A DNA stretch of 59,808 bases from Verrucomicrobiota bacterium (GTDB lineage Bacteria > Verrucomicrobiota > Verrucomicrobiia > Limisphaerales > JACDHS01), in contig JACDHS010000011.1 in the NCBI GenBank assembly GCA_013820875.1, positions 1 to 59,808 of the forward strand, written 5' to 3'. The notes beneath the pieces are model-generated. The model was not told where the DNA came from, did no database searches, and was given only the letters and a program-made list of their open reading frames with translations. Each line of letters opens with the position of its first letter. Within the stretch, counting starts at the first letter, position 1. Made by a program: the position numbers and the translations under genes. Shown here in pieces: positions 1-8,773 of this stretch.

Positions 1-186
1 GCGATCACCTGATATTAGGCGAATGACAGTCGAAAGCGGGAAAATCGGACACACCCGCCCCAAGTAAAACCAACCCTTTTCGCGGCCCTCGCTGAAAAAC
101 ACGAGTTTCCGGCCAGACACTAAATAGGCAGCGTAAACGCTATGGACGTCGTCGCGATCGTCGAGGGCATTGATTGCAATCTGCAT
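1..186 (-). CDS. Partial hypothetical protein, N-terminal 62 residues
   Basis: Reading the - strand from an ATG at 186, 62 codons stay open to the left edge of the window, so only the N-terminus of a possible gene is present. It begins MQIAINALDD and contains a charged stretch (DDRDD) and an aromatic-rich stretch (GWFYLG). A GGAAG about 8 bases upstream of the ATG could be the ribosome binding site. I recognise no family. It lies just left of the 42-bp repeat array, whose own ORFs I do not accept. The absence of stops over 186 bases is modest evidence only. Confidence 0.4.
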   Translation of the reverse strand, partial: MQIAINALDDRDDVHSVYAAYLVSGRKLVFFSEGREKGWFYLGRVCPIFPLSTVIRLISGDR

Positions 187-265
187 GGGTCGCTTCCACG
201 ACACCGATGTGATTGAAGAAAAGGGGAGCGATTCGGAACAAAAACCTGAGTTTGGGCGCAAAATG

Positions 266-603
266 ACAAAAAAAGGGATTTTTGACACCCAACAAACCTT
301 GCTGAAGATCAAAAAAGCCTTTTTGCGACCCCCGCAAGGGTTGCGGACTGCCAAAAAAGCCTTTTTGGGGAGTGCGCAAAGCTTGCTGACAGTCAAAAAA
401 CCCTTTTTCGACACCCAACAAAGCTTGCTGAGGGTCAAAAAAGGCTTTTTGCGACCTCCGCAAGGTTTGCGGACAGTCAAAAAAGCAATTTTGAGGAGTG
501 CGCAAAGGTTGCTGACAGTCAAAAAACGCTTTTTCGACACCCAACAACCTTTGCTGACTCCCCAAAATCCCTTTTTTGCCGGTGCGCAAACCCTCACGGA
601 AGC
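266..603. repeat. 42-bp tandem array 1 (eight units)
   Basis: A-tracts recur at 269, 311, 353, 395, 437, 479, 521 and about 563, exactly 42 bases apart. Each unit has an A5-6 run followed after 3-4 bases by T5, then a second dyad of the form GCAA-N3-TTGC or CCGCAA-N3-TTGCGG (perfect at 332-346 and 458-472). Three unit types (CGACACCCAACAA, GCGACCYCCGCAAGG, GGAGTGCGCAAAG) follow the order A-B-C-A-B-C-A-C', giving a 126-base higher-order period. Because 42 is divisible by three and units lack stops, long ORFs open on both strands; I treat these as by-products. The rest of 187-777 contains no gene I can support. Confidence 0.9.
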
Positions 604-683
604 ATTAAAAACTTTAAATTGAATAAGGAAATCGGAATGCTTGCACACGAAAATACTACGCCAGCCAGTTAGAATCAGACCCG

Positions 684-699
684 TGTGCCCTCGGGCACA
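684..699. repeat. Perfect inverted repeat downstream of the MBL-fold gene
   Basis: TGTGCCC, a two-base spacer, then GGGCACA. It lies about 80 bases past the stop of the - strand hydrolase gene. No T-run follows it, so a role as terminator is possible but not shown. Confidence 0.45.
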
Positions 700-777
700 G
701 CAAGGTTGAGCCATGAAATACCTGAAAGCTGTCGGCAATCTGGCATTGCTGCGTTCGGGACGGGGCGCACTCCGGCC

Positions 778-1731
778 TCAGTTCAAGACGAATGTTTCTC
801 CCACATCGCGCAGGGCAACCCGTTCCGGCTCTGCGGAAAGCGCTTCTTGAAAACGTTCGATCGGTTCCTTGAACGGCTCACGCCCCAAAGCAAATGCCTG
901 ATGATGAATCGGCAGAATGTGACGGGCACCGGCGTCGTTCGACATCTTGATCGCCTCTTCCGGTGTGCAATGGGCGCGTATCCAAGGGTTGTAGGCGCCA
1001 ATCGGCATGATCGCCAGTTCGAAAGGTCCTTTGCCGCGCTGATTGCGAAAACTGTCGGACATAGCAGTGTCGCCTCCGAAAATGATGCGCTTCCCTTCCC
1101 GGGAGATAACATAACCGTTGTAACCTCGCTGGGCGTCGTGCTGCCATCGCGCTCCCCAGTGATTCACTTCGATGCCTTCAATTTCCACATCACCGTTCTG
1201 GGTTTTCACGGTCGTCTTTTCACCCCAACCGAGTTCGTGCGGGTTTTTGAGCTTTGTGCGGGATAACAGATCCGCGGTTTTACGGGCCGTCACCACCTTT
1301 GTGTTTTCACGGAAGTTCCTTAAGGTAGGCAAATCAAAGTGGTCGAGGTGGGCATGAGACAAGAGGACGAGATCGATCGGCGGCAACTCTTCCACGGTGA
1401 GCGCCGGGGCAATCGCCCGTTTCGGCCCGACAGTTCCTATGCGCAGATCAGCGCCAACTCGTGACATTAGAACCGGGTCAGTCAGGATTTTCACTCCGTA
1501 GAAATTCACCAGGACCGTCGCGTGACCCAGCCAGGTGGCTGTCAGGGCATTGTCATTCCAGGTGCCTGGGGTTGGCTTATGATGGGGCGATGCAATTTTC
1601 TGACCGAGTTCGGCGAAGCGCTCGCGAATAAAACGCGCTGGAAAACTTTGGGATTTCGCAATCCAATAGGTTCCCAAAGTCACACCACTCAAGACAGCAA
1701 AACATCCGCTGGAAAATTTCTTTGATCTCAT
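778..1731 (-). CDS. Metallo-beta-lactamase-fold hydrolase (UlaG/NAPE-PLD-like)
   Basis: A 317-aa protein with a hydrophobic N-terminal stretch (about residues 8-27) that may be a signal anchor. The metallo-beta-lactamase signature HxHxDH is present as SHAHLDHFD, preceded by the TWLGHATVLV and LTDPVL strands typical of the UlaG/NAPE-PLD branch. Later metal-ligand regions are FGGDTAMS and LPIHHQAF. These enzymes hydrolyse phosphodiester, phosphoester or lactone bonds using two metal ions; the substrate here cannot be read from the sequence. The ATG at 1731 is supported by a GGAGG about 5 bases upstream. The gene stands alone between array 1 and the DUF1080 gene. Confidence 0.9.
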   Translation of the reverse strand: MRSKKFSSGCFAVLSGVTLGTYWIAKSQSFPARFIRERFAELGQKIASPHHKPTPGTWNDNALTATWLGHATVLVNFYGVKILTDPVLMSRVGADLRIGTVGPKRAIAPALTVEELPPIDLVLLSHAHLDHFDLPTLRNFRENTKVVTARKTADLLSRTKLKNPHELGWGEKTTVKTQNGDVEIEGIEVNHWGARWQHDAQRGYNGYVISREGKRIIFGGDTAMSDSFRNQRGKGPFELAIMPIGAYNPWIRAHCTPEEAIKMSNDAGARHILPIHHQAFALGREPFKEPIERFQEALSAEPERVALRDVGETFVLN

Positions 1732-1960
1732 TTACCTCCAAAAAGAGTTCCGAAAAGAAACTCGTGGTCAAACAGCGTGCAGGTTTTGTTCCGTTCTTGC
1801 AAACGGCCCGCAAAAGTTTCGATGCACCCCAAAATCGCCTCTCCCGGCAGTCTCCAGGCTTTACAGATGTCTCCAGACAGGACACCGCCTTTCAGCTAAA
1901 CGAACATGATTTTTGCTCTCGCGCTTGCCAAGGGAGGTCGGTCGGACTACAAAGTCACCC

Positions 1961-2647
1961 ATGAAAACACTTGCCCTATGCACGTTGATCTCGTCGCTGG
2001 CCTTTTCTGCATTCTCCCAGACTGAACCCGGCAAAGCGGTTCCAGAAAAACCCGGTAAGAAAGGTTGGATTGAACTGTTCGATGGAAAAACCCTCAGCGG
2101 CTGGAGCGCGGTGGATCCCGGTCAGTGGGAAGTGAAAGACGGGATATTGATCGGACAAGGAAATGTGAGCCACCTGTTCAGCCCGAATACCTACACGAAC
2201 ATGGAATTCAAAGCTGAAGTTCGCACCAAACCAAATGCGAATAGCGGGATGTATTTCCATGCCGAACGCGGCTCCGGTTGGCCAAAGGGTTATGAAGCGC
2301 AGGTGAACAACACTTATAAAGATCCGCAAAAAACCGGCGGCCTTTACAATTTCCATAAAATCATGGAATCACCCACCAAGGACAACGAATGGTGGACTCA
2401 ACACATTGTTGCCATCGGCAATCGCACCATCATCAAGGTGAACGATAAGGTCGTGACCGATTATGTGGATGAGAAGAATACGTTCAAGTCCGGTCACCTC
2501 GCCTTTCAACAACACGATCCGGGCAGCTATGTCGAATACCGCAACGTGATAGTGAAACGCCTTTCCAACGACGAAAAAGAAGCCTTGAAAGAAGCGAGCA
2601 AAGATCTGCCCGAACTGAAAAAGGAAAAGAAGGCGAAGAGCAAGTAA
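1961..2647 (+). CDS. Secreted DUF1080 protein (3-keto-disaccharide hydrolase domain)
   Basis: A 228-aa protein with an N-terminal signal peptide (MKTLALCTLISSLAFSAFSQ) and a single DUF1080 domain that opens with the family signature GWIELFDGKTLSGW. The fold is a concanavalin-like beta sandwich; characterised relatives hydrolyse 3-keto-glycosides, and the family is greatly expanded in Verrucomicrobia and Planctomycetes. The C-terminus is a Lys/Glu-rich tail. I chose the ATG at 1961 because it places the signal peptide at the N-terminus; an in-frame upstream start at 1913 would bury it. An AGGGAGG lies about 24 bases upstream, farther than usual. Expected in the periplasm or outside the cell. 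Confidence 0.88.
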   Translation: MKTLALCTLISSLAFSAFSQTEPGKAVPEKPGKKGWIELFDGKTLSGWSAVDPGQWEVKDGILIGQGNVSHLFSPNTYTNMEFKAEVRTKPNANSGMYFHAERGSGWPKGYEAQVNNTYKDPQKTGGLYNFHKIMESPTKDNEWWTQHIVAIGNRTIIKVNDKVVTDYVDEKNTFKSGHLAFQQHDPGSYVEYRNVIVKRLSNDEKEALKEASKDLPELKKEKKAKSK

Positions 2648-2709
2648 TCGTTTGTGCGGGTGGCGGTTCCCTACTGCTCCTCTGACGAACGCTTTTCTTT
2701 ACATCGATG

Positions 2710-2770
2710 AATGGTTGCATTGTTACATGGTGAAGGAGCGCTTCCCCCACTATGCAAGGATGCAACCATT
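2710..2770. repeat. Intergenic inverted repeat, 11-bp arms
   Basis: AATGGTTGCAT at 2710-2720 is the exact reverse complement of 2760-2770; the 39-base spacer holds a further GGAGCGCTTCC palindrome. It sits in the 273-base gap between the DUF1080 gene and the efflux operon. The short ORFs opening across it on both strands are not supported as genes. It looks like one of the many dispersed palindromes of this genome, or a transcript end without a T-run. Confidence 0.6.
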
Positions 2771-2882
2771 GAACCATGCAACTCCTCCTCCTGAGTTTTT
2801 AAAATTCGCAACTCACTTTTCGAAACTCTGCCCATCAACTTGTTGGAACTAAAAATTTGACGTGCCATGCACTTCCTCTAGT

Positions 2883-2900
2883 TTCAAACGAGCGTTTGAA
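2883..2900. promoter_or_regulatory. Putative TetR-type operator before the RND efflux operon
   Basis: TTCAAACG, spacer AG, CGTTTGAA: a perfect dyad with 8-bp arms, ending 20 bases before the ATG of the efflux adaptor gene. Short, near-perfect palindromes in this position are typical binding sites of TetR/AcrR repressors of RND pumps. No tetR gene lies within the window, so the regulator, if any, would be encoded elsewhere. The assignment rests on geometry only. Confidence 0.5.
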
Positions 2901-2920
2901 TCGTTCGTTCTCGTTTTACT

Positions 2921-3991
2921 ATGAAGTTGGATCGTCTTCTCTTTCTTTTACTTGTGCCGTGTTTGCTGGTCGCCTGCAAAGATCGCAAGAGCACCGCGGG
3001 CCCGGGCGGACCGCCCACCGCGCAGGTCGTTGTTGTTCCTGCCAAGTCGCAATCTCTTGAGGAAAAGATTTCTCTCGTCGGCAATGTCCTGGCCAATGAA
3101 GCGGTGGAAGTGAAAAGTGAAATCGACGGCACAGTCAGCGAGATTCATTTCAAGGAAGGGCAATCGATTGAGAAAGGCGCTCCACTCGTCACACTCGATG
3201 ACCGGAAGCTACGGGCAGAAGCTCAGCAGGCGGATGCTAACTTCAAACTCAGTGAATCGAACGTCGAACGAGCCAGGCAACTCGTTAAAGAGAATCTCAT
3301 CTCCCAGCAGGAATTCGATCAACTCTCGTTTACCTATCAAGCCACCGAAGCCAACCTTGAGCTCAAACGACAGCAACTGCGCGATGTTAAAATCACCGCG
3401 CCATTTGAAGGCGTAGTCGGCGCGCGTTTTGTCAGCCCCGGACAAGTCATCAGCAAGAACAGTCCGATTACGTGGGTCACAGATCTGGATCCGGTCAAAG
3501 TGGATGTTAACGTGCCGGAACGTTTTCTCGGTCAATTGAAAGTCGGCCAGGCGCTCGACATCAAAGTAGCGGCTTACCCGAATGAGACGTTTCGTGGAAA
3601 AGTATATTTCGTCGCGCAGAATGTTGATCCATCCAATCGCACTGCATTAATTAAAGCTGAATTGGCAAACCCTGATTACAAATTGAAACCCGGGATGTTC
3701 GCCAACCTGGAACTCACGATGGCCACTCGCGAAAACGCTGTGGTCATTCCCGAAGTGGCTTTGACCCGTGTTCTCGATAACAACCGCGCCATGGTGTTCG
3801 TGGTGGACAGCAACAACATCGCCCAGTTACGTCCGGTGGAGTTGGGCATCCGGATGCCGGGTGAAGTGGAGATTCAAAAAGGTATTGAACCGGGTGAAAT
3901 CGTCATTGTGGAAGGTATGCAGAAGACAATCCCCGGCAGACCGGTCAAGCTCGCGCCACCGGAAGCAGCGGCTCGTTATCAGCGGCCCTGA
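2921..3991 (+). CDS. RND efflux periplasmic adaptor lipoprotein (AcrA/MexA-like)
   Basis: A 356-aa membrane-fusion protein. The N-terminus is a lipoprotein signal with lipobox LVAC, which would anchor it to a membrane. A biotinyl-lipoyl-like half (about residues 50-85), a coiled-coil hairpin (about 85-145, rich in QQADANFKLSESNVERA-like heptads) and a second lipoyl half with the family motif ITAPFEGVVG follow. A beta-barrel and membrane-proximal domain complete it (VVIPEVAL, FVVDSN). It bridges the inner-membrane pump encoded next with an outer-membrane channel not present here. It is the first gene of a two-gene operon, 22 bases ahead of the pump gene, with a possible TetR operator just upstream. 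Confidence 0.93.
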   Translation: MKLDRLLFLLLVPCLLVACKDRKSTAGPGGPPTAQVVVVPAKSQSLEEKISLVGNVLANEAVEVKSEIDGTVSEIHFKEGQSIEKGAPLVTLDDRKLRAEAQQADANFKLSESNVERARQLVKENLISQQEFDQLSFTYQATEANLELKRQQLRDVKITAPFEGVVGARFVSPGQVISKNSPITWVTDLDPVKVDVNVPERFLGQLKVGQALDIKVAAYPNETFRGKVYFVAQNVDPSNRTALIKAELANPDYKLKPGMFANLELTMATRENAVVIPEVALTRVLDNNRAMVFVVDSNNIAQLRPVELGIRMPGEVEIQKGIEPGEIVIVEGMQKTIPGRPVKLAPPEAAARYQRP

Positions 3992-4013
3992 GATTAAGAA
4001 CCCCTAGACCCTC

Positions 4014-7000
4014 ATGTTTCTCCCACGCATCAGCATCAAACGTCCCGTTCTGACGGTGATGATGAATTTGGCCCTGGTACTGTTCGGCATCATCAGCCTC
4101 ACCCGCCTGCCGGTCCGCGAGTTGCCGGACATCGATCCTCCAATCGTTTCCATCACGACGGTTTACCCGGGAGCAAACGCGGCAGTTGTCGAAACCGAAG
4201 TCACGGAGCGAATCGAAGAGGCGGTTAATAACATTGAGGGAATTAAAACGCTGACCAGCCAGAGCCGCGAACAGGTCAGCAGCATCACCATAGAATTTGA
4301 TCTATCCCGCAGTATTGATCTTGCCGCGCAGGATGTTCGGGACCGCGTTTCACGGGTGCGTGGGGTCATGCCCGACGAAATCAATGAACCGATCGTCGCG
4401 AAACAGGATGCGGATGCTAATCCAATTCTCTGGATTGGTGTAAACAGTGAACGTTACACGCCGCTCGAACTGACCACCTATGCCGAGCGCAATATTAAGA
4501 ACCGCCTTGAAACGGTTGGTGGGGTTTCTTCCATTCGCATCGGTGGTGAGCAACGGTTCGCCATCCGACTGTCATTGGACAGTGAGAAAATGGCCGCCCA
4601 TCAGGTCACTGTTCTGGACGTGCAGAGCGCCTTGCGACAGCAGAACGTCGAACTCCCGAGCGGACGCGTTGAGAATTACGACCGCGAGATGACCATTCAA
4701 ACCCGGGGCGAACTCAAAACCGCCGAGGAGTTCAATCAACTCGTTCTTAAAATGGATGGCGCCAAAATCCTTCGCCTGCGTGACGTCGGTATCGCCAGGG
4801 AAGGTGTTGAGAACGAGAGAACCAGGGCTCGCAACAATGGTCGCCCCTGTATTTTCCTTGGCATCGTCAAACAATCCAAGGCCAACACCGTGGCTGTGGC
4901 CAGGGACATCAAAGCCGAGGTTGAAAGAATCCGTGAGACGCTGCCTGCGGGAATTGAGATGATTTATAACTATGACGAGTCCATTTACGTTGAGCGCGCC
5001 ATCAACGAAGTCTGGGAAACGTTGTTGATCGCATTTCTTCTTGTCGTGCTGGTTATTTATCTTTTTCTGCGCGATATCCGTTCCACCCTTATTCCGGCGA
5101 TCGCCATTCCCGTTTCCATTACAGCGACATTCCTGGTTCTTAACTGGCTCGGTTACTCCATCAATATTCTTACGATGCTGGCTCTCGTGCTGGCCATCGG
5201 CATTGTTGTAGATGATGCCATCGTCGTGTTGGAAAACATTTATCGGCACATCGAAGAAGGGATGACCCCGATGGATGCGGCATACAAAGCGATGGATGAA
5301 ATTTCATTCGCGATCCTGGCGATCACTTTTTCGCTGGTAGCGGTGTTCCTTCCCCTCGCCTTTCAAACCAGTGCCACCGGACAGTTGTTCGTGGAGTTTG
5401 CGGTTGCCGTTGCCGGATCAGTCATCATTTCAGCATTTGTGGCGCTGACCCTGGCCCCGATGCTTTCCTCCAGGATTCTTCGCAGTGTGGATCATCGGCA
5501 TGACAACTTTGTTCTCCGCTTTTTTGAACGGTTACTTAACTGGTTTAATCGCCGCTATGGACAACTGCTCCGCTGGTCGCTGGCACATCGCGCCGTGATC
5601 CTGATCATTGGTGTCTGCAGCCTGGGTTTGACTATTTTCCTTTTCGTTTCTTTGGAAAAAGAATTCCTCCCGGAAGAAGACAAAGGACGTTTGATGGCGT
5701 TTGCCAATGCTCCAGAAGGGTCCACTGTCGAATACACCAGCCGCATGGTCGAAAAGATGGAAGAAATCCTCCGCAACACTCCTGAGATCGAGGCCTATGG
5801 TTCGGTCGTAGCTTTCGGGCAAGGCGCTCCCGGACGGGGGAATAGCGCGATTCTTTTCATCCGTTTAAAGACGGATCGCAAACGCAGTGTTCAGGAAATC
5901 ACCAGCGGTCCTGACGGAATCAAGGCGAGGTTCATGCGCGAAGTGGAAGGAGCCATTGCTATCGCCCAGATTCCGAAGGCAATCGTGCGCGGTTTCGGCG
6001 CTCCATTCCAAGTCGTGATCAAAGGACAGGATCTGCATGAATTGGATGCCTACGCGACGGAGCTTGCCAACACTCTGCGCGGGTCCGGTTATCTGCAAAA
6101 CGTCCAATCCTCTTTTGATCTCAACAAACCTGAACTTCGATTAAACATTGATCGTAATCGTGCTGCGGCCCTCGGCGTTTCCATTGAGGACGTTTCGCGA
6201 ACCCTGCAAATCCTGTTCGGCGGCCTGGATCTGAGCCGGATCAAAGTGAGCGGAAAAGAATATGATGTCATCGCCCAGGTGGAACGCATGTCACGGCTGA
6301 CCCCGCAAAGCCTCGATAGCCTTTATGTGCGCAATGCCAGTGGCGAATTGATCCAGTTGAGCAGCATCGTCTCGCGTGAAACAGGCGCCGCCCCCAACGT
6401 GATCGAACATTACAATCGTCTGCGTAGCGCCACCATTTCCGGGACACCCGCCGGTGTGCCGATGGGAACTGCCATGGAAAATGTCGCGCAATTGCTCAGC
6501 ACGAATATGCCGGCGCAGTTTCAGTATGAATGGGCCGGTGAAGCGCGCGATCTGCGAGATGCCGGACGGGAAGTTTGGTTCGTCCTGATCCTGGCCCTGA
6601 TCATCGTTTTCATGGTATTGGCAGCGCAGTTTGAAAGTCTTGTTCATCCGCTCACCGTCATGCTGGCAGTTCCACTCGCCGGAGTCGGAGCATTAGGACT
6701 GCTCTGGCTGGTCGGCTCGCTCAGTTATTTCGACATTAACGTGCCGGCCATGAACATCAATCTCTTTAGCCAAATTGGTTTAATCCTGCTGGTCGGTTTG
6801 GTGACAAAAAATTCCATTCTGCTGGTGGAATTTGCGAACCAGCGACGCGAGCAAGGTGCGAATGCGCATGACGCCATGTTGCAAGCCGGAATTGTCCGTC
6901 TGCGTCCTATTTTGATGACCGCTTTTTCAACGATCGCTGGTATCTTGCCGATTGCGATTGGCTTCGGAGCTGGCGCAGAAAGCCGGCGTCCCATGGGCGT

Positions 7001-7154
7001 TGCCGTAGTGGGCGGCATGCTGACCAGCACCTTCCTGACCCTGGTGATTATTCCAGTGGTTTACACTGTCTTTAGCGATCTGAGCGAGAAATTCACACGG
7101 CGCAAACCAGCACCAGCAGCGACCCTCCCAGAGACTGTCGAAAAAGAAGCGTAA
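4014..7154 (+). CDS. RND (HAE1 family) multidrug efflux transporter, AcrB/MexB-like
   Basis: A 1,046-aa inner-membrane pump of the usual length for the family, with two repeats of one plus five membrane segments and two large periplasmic loops. The proton-relay aspartates are visible in TM4 (GIVVDDAIVVLENIYRH) and the partner lysine in TM10 (GLVTKNSILLVEFAN). The start MFLPRISIKRPVLTVMMNL is the canonical N-terminus. It exports drugs or other amphiphiles by proton antiport together with the adaptor encoded 22 bases upstream. The outer-membrane channel is missing from the operon and would be shared or encoded elsewhere. The substrate cannot be read from the sequence. Confidence 0.95.
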   Translation: MFLPRISIKRPVLTVMMNLALVLFGIISLTRLPVRELPDIDPPIVSITTVYPGANAAVVETEVTERIEEAVNNIEGIKTLTSQSREQVSSITIEFDLSRSIDLAAQDVRDRVSRVRGVMPDEINEPIVAKQDADANPILWIGVNSERYTPLELTTYAERNIKNRLETVGGVSSIRIGGEQRFAIRLSLDSEKMAAHQVTVLDVQSALRQQNVELPSGRVENYDREMTIQTRGELKTAEEFNQLVLKMDGAKILRLRDVGIAREGVENERTRARNNGRPCIFLGIVKQSKANTVAVARDIKAEVERIRETLPAGIEMIYNYDESIYVERAINEVWETLLIAFLLVVLVIYLFLRDIRSTLIPAIAIPVSITATFLVLNWLGYSINILTMLALVLAIGIVVDDAIVVLENIYRHIEEGMTPMDAAYKAMDEISFAILAITFSLVAVFLPLAFQTSATGQLFVEFAVAVAGSVIISAFVALTLAPMLSSRILRSVDHRHDNFVLRFFERLLNWFNRRYGQLLRWSLAHRAVILIIGVCSLGLTIFLFVSLEKEFLPEEDKGRLMAFANAPEGSTVEYTSRMVEKMEEILRNTPEIEAYGSVVAFGQGAPGRGNSAILFIRLKTDRKRSVQEITSGPDGIKARFMREVEGAIAIAQIPKAIVRGFGAPFQVVIKGQDLHELDAYATELANTLRGSGYLQNVQSSFDLNKPELRLNIDRNRAAALGVSIEDVSRTLQILFGGLDLSRIKVSGKEYDVIAQVERMSRLTPQSLDSLYVRNASGELIQLSSIVSRETGAAPNVIEHYNRLRSATISGTPAGVPMGTAMENVAQLLSTNMPAQFQYEWAGEARDLRDAGREVWFVLILALIIVFMVLAAQFESLVHPLTVMLAVPLAGVGALGLLWLVGSLSYFDINVPAMNINLFSQIGLILLVGLVTKNSILLVEFANQRREQGANAHDAMLQAGIVRLRPILMTAFSTIAGILPIAIGFGAGAESRRPMGVAVVGGMLTSTFLTLVIIPVVYTVFSDLSEKFTRRKPAPAATLPETVEKEA

Positions 7155-7166
7155 GTTTGTTCGTTT

Positions 7167-7198
7167 GTTCTCTCTTAATCTTGATCTTAAGAGGGAAC
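7167..7198. terminator. Strong hairpin after the efflux operon (possible terminator)
   Basis: GTTCTCTCTTAA (7167-7178) pairs with TTAAGAGGGAAC (7187-7198) over 12 positions, with one G-U wobble and an 8-base loop. It begins 13 bases after the pump stop codon. A C-run, not a T-run, follows, so it may stabilise the mRNA end or act with Rho and is not a classical intrinsic terminator. Confidence 0.5.
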
Positions 7199-7271
7199 GC
7201 CCCCCTGCGTCAGCTTTCACTTCGAATTCTCTTGAGCAGGTGTTCCATTTGGAGGGAAAGTGTAAAGACAC

Positions 7272-7472
7272 ATGAAAAAACATCACATCAAACTGGCTAG
7301 TTCAGAACGAGCTCTCCTGGACGCCTCGGCCCAAATCTTTTCAGCGTTTATTGAAGCTGGTCAATATCACGAAGCGCAGGAGAAAGAATTGGCGGAAAGA
7401 TCAATTCAGTTGGCGATTCTCCTGGCGCAACGCATTGATCAACTCGTGGTTGCAGACGAAGAATTGCCGTAA
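7272..7472 (+). CDS. Small conserved-looking helical protein, 66 aa
   Basis: A 66-aa, probably all-helical acidic protein (MKKHHIKLASSERALLD...LVVADEELP) with no membrane segment or known motif. A GGAGGG lies about 15 bases before the ATG, somewhat far. It is the first gene of a + strand run that continues with the ACT-domain gene 69 bases later. Composition and reading direction fit a real gene, but I recognise no family and give it moderate confidence only. Confidence 0.5.
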   Translation: MKKHHIKLASSERALLDASAQIFSAFIEAGQYHEAQEKELAERSIQLAILLAQRIDQLVVADEELP

Positions 7473-7541
7473 GCTACTCACAAAGCTTTTGCACCGCGGT
7501 TTCATTTCCTCTAGGTTCCTGTGCGAAAGGCTTGGAGGTTT

Positions 7542-7934
7542 ATGGAAATTACGAAACAACTCGCCCTGTTTTTGGAAAACCGACCGGGAACCCTTGCCCG
7601 CGTTTGTGACGCTCTGGCGAAGGCAAAAATCAATATCTACGCCATTGCGACGAGCGACACGGTGGATCACACCGTTGTTCGCATGGTGGTGAGCGATTAC
7701 CGCAAGGCGCTTCATCTCTTCGAGGAACACGGCAGCCTGGTCGTGGATGATGATGTGCTCATGATCAAGGGAGACAATAAACCCGGTTCCCTTGCCAAAA
7801 TCGCGCACACCCTTGCCAAGGCCAAAGTAAACATCGAATACGCCTATTGCGCCACCCCGCCGGACGCCCGAAATGGCCTTCTCATCCTGCGCGTTTCCGA
7901 TCCTAAAAAAGCTCTCAAAGCATTAAACAGTTGA
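7542..7934 (+). CDS. Double ACT-domain protein
   Basis: A 130-aa protein consisting of two ACT domains (about residues 3-65 and 70-130). The typical ligand-loop sequences appear as ENRPGTLARVCDALA and DNKPGSLAKIAHTLA. ACT domains bind small ligands, usually amino acids; stand-alone tandem ACT proteins are thought to sense amino acids or regulate biosynthetic enzymes. The ATG at 7542 follows a GGAGG at 7534-7538; an upstream GTG at 7521 has no such site. It precedes ispF by 48 bases. No catalytic domain is attached, so it is probably regulatory. Confidence 0.88.
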   Translation: MEITKQLALFLENRPGTLARVCDALAKAKINIYAIATSDTVDHTVVRMVVSDYRKALHLFEEHGSLVVDDDVLMIKGDNKPGSLAKIAHTLAKAKVNIEYAYCATPPDARNGLLILRVSDPKKALKALNS

Positions 7935-7982
7935 TCACAATAAGCTTGGTGACGATTAACGCCGTCGCTATGGTCTGCCCAC

Positions 7983-8477
7983 ATGAATCGTGTGGGTATT
8001 GGATATGATGTTCATCAACTCGTTGCCGGCCGGAAATTGATCCTCGGCGGCGTCGAAATTCCTCATCCAACAGGTCTCGATGGTCATTCTGATGCGGACG
8101 TTTTACTGCACGCCATTTGCGACGCGGTTCTTGGCGCGCTCGGCGAACCCGATATTGGAAACTTTTTTCCCAATACCGATCCCCGCTGGCGAAATGCCCC
8201 CAGTAAAGTATTTTTGCAGGAAGCCGCGCGACAAGTGGTATTTCACGGAGGAAAAATCATTAACGTCGATGCCACACTGATCGCCGAAGCGCCAAAAATC
8301 ACGCCCCACATTCAAGCGATGAAATTCAATGTTGCCGAAGCGCTGGGGATTAATCCCTCCCGCATCGGAATCAAGGCCACGACCAATGAACGCCTGGGAT
8401 TTCTCGGGCGGGAAGAAGGAATGGCGGCGATGGCGGTTGCGAGTGTTGATTTGCCCGAAAATTATGGCCAAAGCTGA
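7983..8477 (+). CDS. ispF: 2-C-methyl-D-erythritol 2,4-cyclodiphosphate synthase
   Basis: A 164-aa IspF, the usual length. It cyclises CDP-methylerythritol 2-phosphate to methylerythritol cyclodiphosphate in the non-mevalonate isoprenoid pathway in the cytosol. The zinc ligands are seen in GYDVH (Asp, His) and in [14 protein letters not shown], and the conserved [15 protein letters not shown] region forms the CDP site. The start [13 protein letters not shown] matches the family exactly. The next gene begins inside its last codons (14-base overlap), suggesting translational coupling. The companion ispD is not adjacent. Confidence 0.97.
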   Translation: MNRVGIGYDVHQLVAGRKLILGGVEIPHPTGLDGHSDADVLLHAICDAVLGALGEPDIGNFFPNTDPRWRNAPSKVFLQEAARQVVFHGGKIINVDATLIAEAPKITPHIQAMKFNVAEALGINPSRIGIKATTNERLGFLGREEGMAAMAVASVDLPENYGQS

Positions 8478-8748
8478 AATTAGTTGGAGACGCGTCACCG
8501 ATGAAGGTGAAAAGATCGATTGCTATGCGCACCGGTTCGGTGGCGAATACATTTTTTATCGTCGCGCGCGTCGCTACGACCAATGGCAGCGGATTGATAA
8601 TCCACCGTTGGTGGATTGGCTCGCGTTGCTCGACTCCGTCCAGCGCCGCATTACCCGAAGTTTACTGCCGGAGGTGGAAGAAACCCGGGTAAAGAAAATG
8701 ATCCTGGACCGCTATCCCGGGACCGATTTTGAACCGGTCGACGAATGA
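8464..8748 (+). CDS. Hypothetical protein, 94 aa, coupled to ispF
   Basis: A 94-aa soluble protein ([15 protein letters not shown]...), rich in Arg, Trp and Tyr, with an N-terminal beta-rich part ([23 protein letters not shown]) and a helical C-terminal half containing [14 protein letters not shown] recognise no named domain. The ATG at 8464 lies inside the 3' end of ispF, a 14-base overlap in another frame, which implies translation from the same message. Earlier in-frame starts would extend much further into ispF and are not used. Function unknown. Confidence 0.7.
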   Translation: MAKAEISWRRVTDEGEKIDCYAHRFGGEYIFYRRARRYDQWQRIDNPPLVDWLALLDSVQRRITRSLLPEVEETRVKKMILDRYPGTDFEPVDE

Positions 8749-8773
8749 AGCGGATCACCAAAGTTCTTCGGCA

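Noticed and set aside
140-622. Long ORFs on both strands through array 1 (149 and 150 aa)
   Set aside because: They consist of the 14-residue translation of the 42-bp repeat on either strand, with no ribosome site or non-repeat domain. The open frames follow from a period divisible by three.
2652-2868. Small ORFs in the gap before the efflux operon
   Set aside because: They run through an inverted repeat on both strands and have no coding features.
4572-5249. 225-aa ORF antisense to the RND pump
   Set aside because: Shadow of the conserved pump gene.
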